NCBI RefSeq assembly: GCF_029269825.1 | Contig: NZ_JARJHU010000003.1 | Span: 906,002-970,001, forward strand | DNA from: Pedobacter sp. JY14-1 | GTDB lineage: Bacteria; Bacteroidota; Bacteroidia; Sphingobacteriales; Sphingobacteriaceae | Direction of reading: 5' to 3' | Length of the DNA: 64,000 bases | Part shown: piece by piece, positions 34,768 through 43,660 of the stretch | Layout of the letters: every line of letters starts with the position of its first letter | How positions within the stretch are numbered: position 1 is the stretch's first letter | Translations under genes and position numbers: made by a program | The notes under the pieces: model-generated | Told to the model about the DNA's origin: nothing | What the model saw: only the letters and a program-made list of their open reading frames with translations | The model's database searches: none

Positions 34768-35241
34768 TCAGTGGACCATTTTATCTGCGCAGGCAGAACT
34801 GGCGAAGGCCTCGGGTTTGGCTTTAAAGATAAAGCCCATGCTTAGGATGTAGCCCATTGCTTCATTCAGCGCCTTGTTTGATTTGAACATTGGATTGGTG
34901 TTGATGTCGGCGTGTACTTCGAGGTCTACATCATAAATGTCCAGAAGGTCACAAACCGAGTAGGCGGTTTCAATAGACTTTTGTACTTCTACCAGCATTC
35001 GCTCCTTTATGCTCATTTGTTTGCTGCTCCGTTCCTGATGAATGTACATAAAGCCTCCGTGGCGTGCCCTGAGCAGAACGATCACTGTAGCAAAATCGGT
35101 TACGGTGCCTTTTACCTGAGAGTCTGTGCCGATGCAGACCTTGAGCTTGTAGCCTTTTTCCGTTTCCCGGATAATCGCGCTTTCGATTTCCTGAAGGATA
35201 GACGAGTGGATCACCTCGCCGCTAAATTTTTTCCAAGTCAT
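34768..35241 (-). CDS. YkuK-like protein with RNase H-like fold (DUF458)
   Basis: 157 residues. KVCIGTDSQVKGTVTDFATVIVLLRARHGG holds the first RNase H-like acidic strand, ERMLVEVQKSIETAY the helix with Glu, and DVDLEVHADINTNPMFKSN the next acidic strand, as in Bacillus subtilis YkuK (DUF458). Family function is unknown. It converges on the DUF4468-like gene and diverges from the helicase. Confidence 0.85.
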   Translation of the reverse strand: MTWKKFSGEVIHSSILQEIESAIIRETEKGYKLKVCIGTDSQVKGTVTDFATVIVLLRARHGGFMYIHQERSSKQMSIKERMLVEVQKSIETAYSVCDLLDIYDVDLEVHADINTNPMFKSNKALNEAMGYILSMGFIFKAKPEAFASSACADKMVH

Positions 35242-35396
35242 ACGTTAATGGTGTTTGGTAAACAACCCGCATACAGGTTTACTAAAAGTAACTGATAAAG
35301 ATTAAAAACAGGTTAACGTTCGGTTGTTTAATTGCTAACAATGGTTTAGTTGTCAACACTTTAGCTTTTGTTTTTACGGGAAAGTCTCTTCGGGAC

Positions 35397-35404
35397 TATC
35401 TTTG
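35397..35404 (+). promoter_or_regulatory. -7 box directly before the helicase ATG
   Basis: TATCTTTG, perfect, with a TTTA at 35373-35376 (spacer 20) as possible -33. Only five bases separate it from the ATG at 35410, so the mRNA may be leaderless. Confidence 0.6.
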
Positions 35405-35409
35405 TGCCT

Positions 35410-36717
35410 ATGAAAAAGGAACAGATACTGGAAAAGCTGGGCATCGGTATGCTTAATGATATGCAGCTGGAAACCGGCCGGGCGGTGGGTACTGGCAGGG
35501 ATGTGGTGTTACTTTCCCCTACGGGCAGCGGCAAGACTCTAGCCTTCCTGCTGCCGGTCCTGCAGCGGCTGGATCCGGGCTATAAAAACATACAGGTCCT
35601 GGTGCTGGTGCCTTCAAGAGAGCTTGCCCTCCAAACCGAACAAGTATTCCGCAAGGCTGGCAGCGGTTTCAAGGTGAGTTGTTTTTATGGCGGTCATCCG
35701 GTCAGCACAGAATTGAAGAGCCTTTCAGACCCTCCCGTTGTGCTGATTGGTACTCCGGGACGTATCGCCTTTCATCTCGAGGCCGGAAACCTTGACGAAT
35801 CGGGTATACGAATACTCGTGCTGGATGAATTTGACAAATGCCTCGAACTCGGCTTTCAGGACGACCTGGACTATATCATCGCGCAGTTACGGACGCTTGG
35901 GCAGCGGATCCTTATTTCTGCTACAGGCATGGACGAAATACCTGGTTTTACCGGCATTCGTGATCCTGAGCTGGTCAATTTTCTGGACTGGAAAGCGGCA
36001 GTTCCAAAGCTGCTGCTAAAAAGGGTAGATGCTGCTGAGGTTGGGCGGGAAGCTGCCCTGCTGGACCTGATGGCCAAAACGGGAGGAGCCGCTGCGCTCG
36101 TCTTTTGCAACGAAAGGGCGACTGCAGGAATGATCAGCCGCTTACTTGTGCAAAAAGGTTTTTCTGCTGAGCTTTATCATGGAGGTATGGAGCAGGATGA
36201 GCGGGAGCGCGCCCTGCTGAAGTTCAGGAACGGGACGGCAAATATACTGGTAACTACGGACCTTGCCTCCCGCGGGTTGGACATTCCGGAGGTAGCTCTT
36301 ATTGTGCATTATCAGCTGCCACTTACCGCAGCTGCGTTTACACATCGCAACGGACGTACTGCAAGAATGAAGGCAGAGGGTACAGTGTATATGCTCAGTG
36401 AGCAGGATGAGGATAGTGCTTTTTTAGGGGAGGGTGCAGTTACTGAAGAATTAAGCGGTACCTTTGAAGACCCGGTACGGAGTACCTGGGAAACACTTTA
36501 CATCGGAGCAGGCCGGAAGGATAAAGTTGGTAAGACGGATGTTGCCGGAATGCTCTTGAAAAAGGGAGGGTTAACACCTGCGGAAGTAGGACTGATTACC
36601 ATCATGGACCGGTGTGCCTATGTTGCCGTTGCCCGTGAAAAATGTGAAGCGGTGATCAGGCTCCTTACGGGGCAGAAAATCAAAAACAAAAAGGTGAAAA
36701 TAGAAATAGCGAAGTAA
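35410..36717 (+). CDS. DEAD-box RNA helicase with DbpA-type RNA-binding domain
   Basis: 435 residues from ATG 35410 (a TTG at 35368 lies upstream of the promoter's -7 box and is rejected). Helicase core: SPTGSGKT, PSRELALQ, GTPGR, motif II DEFD in place of DEAD, SATG, TTDLASRGLDIP and HRNGRTAR. The last ~65 residues (GLTPAEVGLITIMDRCAYVAVAREKCEAV) fit the DbpA RNA-binding fold, which targets such helicases to 23S rRNA hairpin 92. Probable role: late assembly of the 50S subunit. The DUF1456 gene follows after one base. Confidence 0.9.
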   Translation: MKKEQILEKLGIGMLNDMQLETGRAVGTGRDVVLLSPTGSGKTLAFLLPVLQRLDPGYKNIQVLVLVPSRELALQTEQVFRKAGSGFKVSCFYGGHPVSTELKSLSDPPVVLIGTPGRIAFHLEAGNLDESGIRILVLDEFDKCLELGFQDDLDYIIAQLRTLGQRILISATGMDEIPGFTGIRDPELVNFLDWKAAVPKLLLKRVDAAEVGREAALLDLMAKTGGAAALVFCNERATAGMISRLLVQKGFSAELYHGGMEQDERERALLKFRNGTANILVTTDLASRGLDIPEVALIVHYQLPLTAAAFTHRNGRTARMKAEGTVYMLSEQDEDSAFLGEGAVTEELSGTFEDPVRSTWETLYIGAGRKDKVGKTDVAGMLLKKGGLTPAEVGLITIMDRCAYVAVAREKCEAVIRLLTGQKIKNKKVKIEIAK

Positions 36718-36718
36718 T

Positions 36719-36958
36719 ATGAGCAATAATGAGGTACTTAAGAAGCTGCGCGTAGCACTTGAACTGACGAACGATGATATCATCAGGATCATGGACCTGG
36801 TAAACTTCAAGGTGACACGCAGTGAACTTGGTGACATCTTCCGGCGGGAGGACCATCCTAATTTTAAAAAATGCGGCGACCAGATTCTGCGTAATTTTCT
36901 GAACGGCCTGGTAATTTACAAGCGCGGCCCGAGACCGGAAAAGACCACAATTAAATAA
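36719..36958 (+). CDS. Half-length DUF1456 (YehS-like) protein
   Basis: 79 residues: NNEVLKKLRVALELTNDDII, FKVTRSELGDIFRREDHPNF and ILRNFLNGLVIYKRGPR, a single DUF1456 repeat. Known members such as YehS carry two repeats in ~155 residues, so this is a one-repeat form that would have to dimerise to match. The start lies one base behind the helicase stop, so the two are co-translated. Function of the family is unknown; the link to an rRNA helicase hints at RNA work. Confidence 0.82.
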   Translation: MSNNEVLKKLRVALELTNDDIIRIMDLVNFKVTRSELGDIFRREDHPNFKKCGDQILRNFLNGLVIYKRGPRPEKTTIK

Positions 36959-37056
36959 CCTGTACCCCTGGTTCGGGAAAATGAACGATTTGAACAACCG
37001 GCCTGAGGGCATTTAAGCTGTATATTCAGGACAGTTGTTAAAATGTCGTTTGTTTG

Positions 37057-38049
37057 ATGGGGAATTTTACGAAGCAGGGTTTTCTTCTTCTATTGCTTTT
37101 TTACGGTTTTAATGCATTTGCGCAGCAAACAGTCCAGTTCAGTCAATACTTATTCAACGGGCTTGCCGTTAACCCGGCCTACGCAGGTTACCGAGAAGAA
37201 TGGAATGCATGCCTGAGCTACAGGATGCAATGGGCAGGCGTGAACGGGGCACCCAGGACTGCGGTTGCCTCATTTGACGGGGTGACCGATGTCAGTGAAA
37301 AGCGGGTTGGGCTTGGTTTTATTGCGATCAGTGACCGTCTTGGTGCGCAAAGCACCTCTTCATTTTATGGCAACTATGCTTACCGTTTACAGATCGACGA
37401 TGAAGAACAGCGGCGGCTTACCTTTGGCATCGCTTTCGGAGTTACCCAGTACGGAATAGATGGTACAAGGTTGGTGGCTGTAGAACCCAATGATATCAGT
37501 ATACCCCGGGGGGCCGAAAATAAGATTTATCCTGATTTTCGTATAGGGGTATATTATGCTGACCCCAGGTATTTTATAGGCGTTTCCATATTGGATATGT
37601 TTTCCTCTGCCCGCGATCAGATCACGACCGATAACAACTATAAGATACTAAAACAGGTAAGACATGTGTACCTGTCAGGCGGAGCTTTGTTCCGGCTGTC
37701 AGCAGCCATGGACATTAAACCAACTTTCCTGATAAAGGATGATTTTAACGGCCCTACAGATATTGACCTTAATGCTAGTCTGCTTATCCATAAAACAGTG
37801 TGGATCGGTACGGCTTACCGTATGGGTGTAAAACTCTGGAATAAAGCCGGTTTACAAACGGGACTCGATCAGCGTAATGCGATCGCGGCAATTGCCCAGG
37901 TGCTGGTGAGTGATCGTTTTAAAGTGGGTTACTCCTACGATTACAGTCTGAATGCGCTCGCAAATTACCAGCAGGGTTCTCATGAGATCAGCCTAAGCCT
38001 CGCCTTTTCGGGAAGGAATAACCGCACAGTTCATGCTAAATTCTTCTGA
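37057..38049 (+). CDS. PorP/SprF family type IX secretion membrane protein
   Basis: 330 residues from ATG 37057. Signal peptide ending before QQTVQFSQYLFNG. The start of the mature part, QFSQYLFNGLAVNPAYAGYR, and SYRMQWAGVNGAPRTAVASFDG are the hallmark of PorP/SprF, outer-membrane barrels of the type IX system that anchor or secrete surface adhesins such as SprB. The usual partner, a large adhesin with a C-terminal domain, is not adjacent. No motility genes lie beside it. The C-terminus is a barrel strand rich in F/H/K. Confidence 0.92.
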   Translation: MGNFTKQGFLLLLLFYGFNAFAQQTVQFSQYLFNGLAVNPAYAGYREEWNACLSYRMQWAGVNGAPRTAVASFDGVTDVSEKRVGLGFIAISDRLGAQSTSSFYGNYAYRLQIDDEEQRRLTFGIAFGVTQYGIDGTRLVAVEPNDISIPRGAENKIYPDFRIGVYYADPRYFIGVSILDMFSSARDQITTDNNYKILKQVRHVYLSGGALFRLSAAMDIKPTFLIKDDFNGPTDIDLNASLLIHKTVWIGTAYRMGVKLWNKAGLQTGLDQRNAIAAIAQVLVSDRFKVGYSYDYSLNALANYQQGSHEISLSLAFSGRNNRTVHAKFF

Positions 38050-38168
38050 CAGGAGACAGAAGTTATACAGAACGGTGGTTAAATGAAATTAAATTTTGCT
38101 AAAACGGTTTAAATGCCTTTATTTGGAATATTGAAACCAAAGGCTTTAGAACCAAATTTAAACCAATA

Positions 38169-39035
38169 ATGAATACCAGTTCATCTAAGCTGCCCTATAT
38201 CGGGGTGGATATAGGCGGCTCTCATATTACCGCAGCCCATGTAGATTGCTATACTTATCAGGTAATTGACCATACGCTGAAACGGGAACGTGTCGCTTCA
38301 ATGGATAATGCTGAAACCATCATCCAGTCCTGGGTAGATGCATTGTCGGCCCTTATCCCGGAGTCAGCTGAGGAAAACATATATATAGGTATCGCGATGC
38401 CAGGCCCGTTCGACTATAAAGAGGGAATCTCATTGATGCAGAACCAGCAGAAATACGATGCCCTTTACGGTTTGAACGTAAGGGAAGTGCTTTCCGGACG
38501 ACTTAGGATTCCCGGAGAACATATTGTGTTCGTTAACGATGCGGAAGCTTTCCTGAGAGGCGAGCTGGCATCTGGGTCTGCTGCTGGCTTTGACCGCGCC
38601 ATAGGCATTACATTAGGTACGGGGCTGGGTTCTACCAGCAACTGCAAGGGTGAAGTTCAGGATATGAACCTCGCCTTTATGCCATTTCTGGACAGTATAG
38701 CGGAAGAATATATTTCCACGCGCTGGTTCCTGAAGAGATACCGGGAACTCACAAGCCGGCAGGCCAAGAATGTCGAAGAAGTACTGAATACGGCGGATGA
38801 AGCGGTACGGGAGGTATTGTTTGAGGAATTTTCGACCAATCTGGCTGCTTTCCTGAACGAATTCATTGCCGGCGAGCAACCGCAGGTATTAGTGGTCGGT
38901 GGCAATATTGCCCGCTGCTGGGAGCACTTTATCGATAAACTGAAGGATAAGGTTGCAGATAAAACGGTAGAGATCAGGCAAAGCAAAATGTGGGAGGACG
39001 CTGCTCTGGTCGGTGCCGCCTGTGCCTGGATATAG
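38169..39035 (+). CDS. ROK family protein (sugar kinase type)
   Basis: 288 residues of the actin-like ROK fold: YIGVDIGGSHITAAHVD (phosphate loop 1), GIAMPGPFDYKEG, FVNDAEAFLRGE (catalytic Asp), GITLGTGLGS and VLVVGGNIARCWEHF. The zinc-binding Cys/His cluster of classical ROK kinases (CGxxGC) is missing. Likely a kinase for glucose or another hexose; a regulator role is unlikely since there is no helix-turn-helix. The esterase gene follows after 20 bases. Confidence 0.87.
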   Translation: MNTSSSKLPYIGVDIGGSHITAAHVDCYTYQVIDHTLKRERVASMDNAETIIQSWVDALSALIPESAEENIYIGIAMPGPFDYKEGISLMQNQQKYDALYGLNVREVLSGRLRIPGEHIVFVNDAEAFLRGELASGSAAGFDRAIGITLGTGLGSTSNCKGEVQDMNLAFMPFLDSIAEEYISTRWFLKRYRELTSRQAKNVEEVLNTADEAVREVLFEEFSTNLAAFLNEFIAGEQPQVLVVGGNIARCWEHFIDKLKDKVADKTVEIRQSKMWEDAALVGAACAWI

Positions 39036-39055
39036 ATCAATAAAAACTGAAGGTG

Positions 39056-39871
39056 ATGAATAAATATATCGTTTTTCTGCTGCTCTCCATGCTGGTGGGG
39101 CAGTCCCTGCAGGCCGCAAAAGTAGATACCTTGCTGACACACAGTACTTCGATGAAAAAGGATATTAAGGCGGTGGTGATTCTTCCTGAAGGCTATAATA
39201 CCTCGGACAAATATCCGGTGGTCTACCTGTTGCATGGAGCGGGGGACAATTTTTCCGGATGGGTAAGCAAGGTTCCGGGCATCAAGAAGTATGCGGACGA
39301 TCTCAAACTAATCATTGTTTGTCCCGACGGTAATGTGACCAGCTGGTATTTCGACAGTCCGGAAGACCCGGCATGGAAATATGAAACCTATGTCTCTAAG
39401 GAACTTGTTGGTATCATCGATCAGAAATACAGTACTGTTAAAGCACGGGAGGGCCGGGCCATAACGGGTCTGAGTATGGGCGGCCATGGCGCGCTTTATC
39501 TTTCGTTCAGGCATCAGGACGTTTATGGTGCGGCGGGAAGCATGAGCGGTGGCGTAGACATCAGGCCTTTTCCGTTAAACTGGGATATTGCCAAAAGGCT
39601 TGGCCCGAAAGATAAATATCCTGAACGCTGGGAGCAGCATACAGTGATAAATCAGGTACATTTGCTGGTGCCGGGAAAACTGGGCCTGATCATTGACTGT
39701 GGCCGCGACGATTTCTTTTATGAGGTGAACCTCAGGTTGCACGACAGCTTGCTGTATAACAATATTCCTCATGATTTCACGATCAGGCCGGGTGGTCATA
39801 CATGGGATTACTGGAAGAATGCAATTGGTTTCCAACTGATGTATTTCAGTAATTTCTTCGGTAAGAAATAA
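39056..39871 (+). CDS. Secreted esterase, alpha/beta-hydrolase (esterase D/PF00756 type)
   Basis: 271 residues from ATG 39056. Signal peptide ending around LQAAKVD. Alpha/beta-hydrolase with LLHGAGDNFSGW (oxyanion region), nucleophile Ser in ITGLSMGGHGAL, Asp in LIIDCGRDDFFYE and His in IRPGGHTWDYW: all three catalytic residues are present. The family includes S-formylglutathione hydrolases and feruloyl or acetyl-xylan esterases; with a signal peptide the latter are more likely. It follows the ROK kinase closely, which would fit carbohydrate use. Confidence 0.88.
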   Translation: MNKYIVFLLLSMLVGQSLQAAKVDTLLTHSTSMKKDIKAVVILPEGYNTSDKYPVVYLLHGAGDNFSGWVSKVPGIKKYADDLKLIIVCPDGNVTSWYFDSPEDPAWKYETYVSKELVGIIDQKYSTVKAREGRAITGLSMGGHGALYLSFRHQDVYGAAGSMSGGVDIRPFPLNWDIAKRLGPKDKYPERWEQHTVINQVHLLVPGKLGLIIDCGRDDFFYEVNLRLHDSLLYNNIPHDFTIRPGGHTWDYWKNAIGFQLMYFSNFFGKK

Positions 39872-39968
39872 TTGCTTCGGTTACCGTTGCTTTCTCTTGG
39901 GTTTCCTTAATTAAGAAATTCAATATAAAAACATCGATTTCTATCTTTTTTGAAAATAAGCGACGGAT

Positions 39969-39976
39969 TATTTTTG
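39969..39976 (+). promoter_or_regulatory. -7 box (TATTTTTG) of the sigma factor gene
   Basis: Perfect match 40 bases before the ATG. A TTTG at 39949-39952 lies 16 bases upstream, shorter than the usual spacer. Confidence 0.5.
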
Positions 39977-40016
39977 AATAGTATTTAATTAATTTATTTA
40001 TTATTCAAGAAAAATT

Positions 40017-40889
40017 ATGAAAACAAAAAAAGGTGGAAGTGATGTTGTTCATTCGGACAAGGTCCAAAAGATTTACGTAAAAGAACTTTCCGCGTTTTCG
40101 CCGCTGGGACCAGAAGAGGAGCGGTGCCTCGCCGAGAAAATCAGGCAGGGAGATCTGGAAGCAAGAAACCTTCTGGTACAGTCTAATATGGGGTTTGTAT
40201 TTTCCATTGCAAGAAAGTATGAACGTACGGGTATCAGTATATCCGATCTGGTCAGCGAGGCAACGATAGGTTCGCTTAAGGCAGCGGGTCATTTTCAGCC
40301 CGAACGTGGGGTGAAATACATTTCTTATGCAGTCGCTGTAATCAAGTCTGCCCTGATCAGGTACAGGGACTTATCTTCGAGCGTCGTCGAGCGCCCTTAC
40401 AGCAGATCCAGGGAATATTACAGGTTGGTCAAGTTAAAGGACAAGCTTTTGCAGCAGCTGGAGCGGGAGCCCACTTATGCAGAGCTGGCCGAGTACGGGG
40501 AAGTTACCGAACAGCATGTGGCTGACATCTTTGGTTTTACCAACCTGACGGCATATCTGGATGATACGATTCCGGGGGCAGATGATAAAAAGGAGAGAAT
40601 GGCAGACCTGTTTGGTGTTGTTCAGGAGGATGAAGCGATTAAAAGATATGTGGATGACGGATATCGTACCTGGTTGCTTGGAAGACTGCTTGAAACGCTT
40701 ACAGATATTGAAAGAGATGTACTGAAACGCTATTTCGGGCTGGATGAGGGATTCGGCATGAACGACGGAGATATCGGGCTTGTTTACGAATATACCGCTC
40801 AGTGGAGCCAGGCGGTCAGAAGTAAGGCACTTGGTAAGCTGCGCAAGCTGATCCGGCAGAAAGATTATATACAGGGTTTAGTAGCTTAG
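40017..40889 (+). CDS. Divergent sigma-70 family factor
   Basis: 290 residues, the size of the Bacteroidota primary sigma. Region 1.2/2.1 is kept (IYVKELSAFSPLGPEEERCLAEKIRQGD, GFVFSIARKYERTGISISDLVSEATIGSLKAA). Region 2.3-2.4, which melts and reads the -10/-7 element, has lost the Trp-Trp pair: SYAVAVIKSALIRYR replaces SYAVWWIRQSI. Region 3 resembles normal factors (EREPTYAELAEYGEVTEQHV), while region 4.2 has YTAQWSQAVRSKALGKLR in place of LTRERVRQIKEKAIRRLR. It is probably an alternative factor with a different promoter taste. No anti-sigma gene is adjacent. Confidence 0.85.
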   Translation: MKTKKGGSDVVHSDKVQKIYVKELSAFSPLGPEEERCLAEKIRQGDLEARNLLVQSNMGFVFSIARKYERTGISISDLVSEATIGSLKAAGHFQPERGVKYISYAVAVIKSALIRYRDLSSSVVERPYSRSREYYRLVKLKDKLLQQLEREPTYAELAEYGEVTEQHVADIFGFTNLTAYLDDTIPGADDKKERMADLFGVVQEDEAIKRYVDDGYRTWLLGRLLETLTDIERDVLKRYFGLDEGFGMNDGDIGLVYEYTAQWSQAVRSKALGKLRKLIRQKDYIQGLVA

Positions 40890-40940
40890 GTCAAAAAAAT
40901 GCTATCTTGGGGAGAAACCAAATCGTTAGAAACAAGATCA

Positions 40941-41882
40941 ATGAACACGCAGAACCGCAGACACTTCATTAAAAATATAGGGATGCTTGCCGCAGCCGCA
41001 GGAACCGCGGCCGTGCTTCCCCTGGATGCAATGGCTTCCTTCTCCGGAACATCTTTACCCTGGAAGAAGGATTTTTTCCGGATCTCACTGGCCGAATGGT
41101 CCTTTCATAAGGCGCTGTTCGGGGGAAAAATGACCAATCTGGATTTTCCGGTCCGGGCAAAGAGGGAATTTGGGATTGATATCGTGGAGTATGTGAGCCC
41201 GTTCTTTAATAAAAAGGAGAAAGATGCTTCTTACCTGAAGGAATTGCTGAACATTACAAAAAATGAAGGTGTACAGAACCACCTGATCATGGTGGACGGA
41301 GAGGGTGACCTGGGCAATCCCGACGAAAAGGCAAGATTAAAGGCTGTAGAAAACCACTATAAGTGGGTAGACGCCGCAAAGACGCTGGGTTGCCTGACCA
41401 TAAGGGTCAATGCTGCCGGGCAGGGTGCGGAAGAGGATGTAAAGAAGGCTGCAATTGACGGCCTTGGCAGGTTGACAGCATACGGCAAGGAGAACAAGAT
41501 CAATATTATTGTCGAGAACCATGGCGGGTATTCGTCGGACGGGAAATGGCTTTCGGATGTAATGAAGGGAGTGAACAGTCCTTATTGCGGGACCTTGCCG
41601 GATTTTGGTAACTTCAGGATCAGTCAGGACCGGGTATATGATATGTACCAGGGAGTGAGCGACCTGGTGCCCTTCGCCAAGGGGATCAGTGCCAAGACTT
41701 TCCGGTTCAATGAACAGGGCGGGGAAGCGGACATCGACTATACCAAGATGTTTAAGATCATCCATGATGCGAAGTTCAGGGGGATCGTAGGAATTGAATG
41801 GGAGGGAGACGGTCTTTCCGAAGAAGAAGGCATAAGAAAGACTAAGGCATTGTTGGAAAGCGTATTGAAGCAATATCAATAA
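40941..41882 (+). CDS. Secreted sugar phosphate isomerase/epimerase-like TIM-barrel protein
   Basis: 313 residues from ATG 40941 (14 residues upstream are rejected). Twin-arginine-type signal NRRHFIKNIGMLAAAAG, so export is likely in folded form. TIM-barrel of the xylose-isomerase-like family: FRISLAEWSFHKALF, GIDIVEYVSPFF, HLIMVDGEGDLGN, INIIVENHGGYSSD, FAKGISAKTFRFN and GIVGIEWEGDGLSEEEG, with metal-binding Glu and His. A -7-like TATCTTGG sits at 40903-40910. Substrate unknown. Related to the Tat-type TIM-barrel gene at 50117. Confidence 0.86.
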   Translation: MNTQNRRHFIKNIGMLAAAAGTAAVLPLDAMASFSGTSLPWKKDFFRISLAEWSFHKALFGGKMTNLDFPVRAKREFGIDIVEYVSPFFNKKEKDASYLKELLNITKNEGVQNHLIMVDGEGDLGNPDEKARLKAVENHYKWVDAAKTLGCLTIRVNAAGQGAEEDVKKAAIDGLGRLTAYGKENKINIIVENHGGYSSDGKWLSDVMKGVNSPYCGTLPDFGNFRISQDRVYDMYQGVSDLVPFAKGISAKTFRFNEQGGEADIDYTKMFKIIHDAKFRGIVGIEWEGDGLSEEEGIRKTKALLESVLKQYQ

Positions 41883-41917
41883 AATAGTAAGGCGCAGTTT
41901 ACTGCGCCTTACTATTT
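41882..41917. terminator. Bidirectional terminator between the TIM-barrel gene and ettA
   Basis: A 17-pair perfect stem: AAATAGTAAGGCGCAGT (41882-41898) and its reverse complement 41901-41917, loop of two T. T-runs follow on both strands. Confidence 0.9.
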
Positions 41918-41923
41918 TTATAA

Positions 41924-43600
41924 CTAAACTAATTTTTTGTACCGGATACGGTGCGGCGTGGAATCACCGAGTCGCTTTTTGCGGTTTTCCTCATATTCAC
42001 TGTAGTTGCCCTCGAAGAAGTAAACCTGTGAATTTCCTTCGAAAGCCAGGATATGGGTACAAATCCGGTCAAGGAACCAGCGGTCGTGACTGATGATCAC
42101 GGCACAGCCGCCGAAATTTTCCAGTGCTTCTTCCAGTGCCCGGAGCGTATTTACATCGATATCGTTGGTAGGTTCGTCAAGTAACAGTACGTTGGCTCCC
42201 TTCTTAAGCGTGATCGCCAGGTGTACACGGTTACGTTCTCCACCGGAAAGTACACCTACTTTTTTCTGCTGGTCCGCCCCGTTGAAATTAAACTTAGATA
42301 CATAGGCCCTGCCATTAACAGCTTTATTGCCAAGCTGGATATTGTCAAGCCCGTCCGTTATGTTTTCGTAAACGGTCTTATCCGGGTCAAGGTCATTGTG
42401 CATCTGGTCAACATAACCTAGGGCAACGGTTTCACCAACACGGAAAGTTCCGTTATCAGGGGTTTCCTGTCCGGTGATGAGCCGGAATAAAGTAGTTTTA
42501 CCTGCACCGTTAGGGCCTATAATGCCTACAATGCCCGCGGGTGGTAGTGAAAAACTAAGGTTCTCGAACAGAATTCTGTCGCCGTAGGCTTTGGTAACTT
42601 CGCTGGCTTCGATGACAACGTTGCCCAGACGCGGGCCTGCCGGAATAAAGAGCTCCAGTTTTTCTTCCCTCTCTCTGCCGTCTTCAGAAGCGAGCTTGTC
42701 ATAATTGGACAAACGTGCCTTCGATTTTGCATGGCGGGCCTTTGGGGCCATTCTTACCCATTCAAGCTCGCGTTCCAGGGTTTTCTGACGTTTGGACTCG
42801 GTTTTTTCTTCCTGGGCCAGTCGTTTTGCCTTTTGATCAAGCCATGAGGAATAATTTCCCTTCCATGGGATACCCTCTCCACGGTCAAGCTCCAGTATCC
42901 ATCCGGCCACATTATCCAGGAAGTAACGGTCATGGGTTACGGCGATTACCGTGCCTTTGTAATTTTGCAGGAATTGTTCCAGCCAGTCTATGCTTTCTGC
43001 ATCCAGGTGGTTGGTGGGCTCATCAAGCAGCAATACGTCCGGCTCCTGGAGCAGCAGACGGCATAATGCGACGCGACGGCGTTCTCCTCCTGACAAGACA
43101 CCTATTCTGGCATCAGGCTCCGGGCAACGCAGCGCATCCATGGCACGTTCCAGCTTATTGTCGAGTTCCCAGGCGTTTGAAGCATCTATCTTATCCTGCA
43201 GTTCGCCTTGCCTGCTCATCAGCTTATCCATCGCATCGGGGTCCTCATATATTTCGGGTAAACCGAATTGCTCGTTGATGGCTTCGTATTCCTTCAGGAT
43301 CGCCGTAATTTCAGCTACACCCTCTTCGACAACTTCCCTGACTGTTTTTTCAGGATCAAGTTCCGGTTCCTGCGCCAGGTAACCCACCGTATATCCAGGC
43401 GAGAAAACCACTTCTCCCTGAAAAGACTTATCTAATCCTGCAATAATTTTGAGCAGGGAGGACTTTCCCGAACCGTTGAGGCCGATCACACCGATCTTGG
43501 CACCATAAAAAAAGGAGAGGTATATGTTCTTTAAAACTTGTTTTTGCGGCGGGTAGATCTTGCTTACACCAGCCATAGAAAATATGATCTTTTCGTCCAT
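41924..43600 (-). CDS. ettA: Energy-dependent translational throttle protein EttA (ABC-F)
   Basis: 558 residues, two ABC domains and no membrane part. Walker A GLNGSGKSSL and GPNGAGKTTL; signature LSGGERRRVAL and LSGGERNRVHL; Walker B LLLDEPTNHLDAESIDWLE and LLLDEPTNDIDVNTLRALE. The arm between the domains and the C-terminal part GDSTPHRIRYKKLV fit EttA, which binds the ribosomal E site and gates the first elongation cycle according to ADP/ATP. Own promoter 30 bases upstream. Confidence 0.93.
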   Translation of the reverse strand: MDEKIIFSMAGVSKIYPPQKQVLKNIYLSFFYGAKIGVIGLNGSGKSSLLKIIAGLDKSFQGEVVFSPGYTVGYLAQEPELDPEKTVREVVEEGVAEITAILKEYEAINEQFGLPEIYEDPDAMDKLMSRQGELQDKIDASNAWELDNKLERAMDALRCPEPDARIGVLSGGERRRVALCRLLLQEPDVLLLDEPTNHLDAESIDWLEQFLQNYKGTVIAVTHDRYFLDNVAGWILELDRGEGIPWKGNYSSWLDQKAKRLAQEEKTESKRQKTLERELEWVRMAPKARHAKSKARLSNYDKLASEDGREREEKLELFIPAGPRLGNVVIEASEVTKAYGDRILFENLSFSLPPAGIVGIIGPNGAGKTTLFRLITGQETPDNGTFRVGETVALGYVDQMHNDLDPDKTVYENITDGLDNIQLGNKAVNGRAYVSKFNFNGADQQKKVGVLSGGERNRVHLAITLKKGANVLLLDEPTNDIDVNTLRALEEALENFGGCAVIISHDRWFLDRICTHILAFEGNSQVYFFEGNYSEYEENRKKRLGDSTPHRIRYKKLV

Positions 43601-43630
43601 GCGTTGAGCTCTTAAATGAGTTTATTGCAA

Positions 43631-43660
43631 CAAAGATAAAAAAATGGGGTTACCTGCCAA
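43631..43660 (-). promoter_or_regulatory. Promoter of ettA (TTG-N19-TATCTTTG)
   Basis: Minus strand: TTG (43658-43660), spacer 19, TATCTTTG (43631-43638). 5' leader about 24 bases. Confidence 0.7.

Noticed and set aside
35410..36717. Helicase as inactive because of DEFD
   Set aside because: DEFD keeps both acidic residues of motif II and other motifs are intact; such variants occur in this family.
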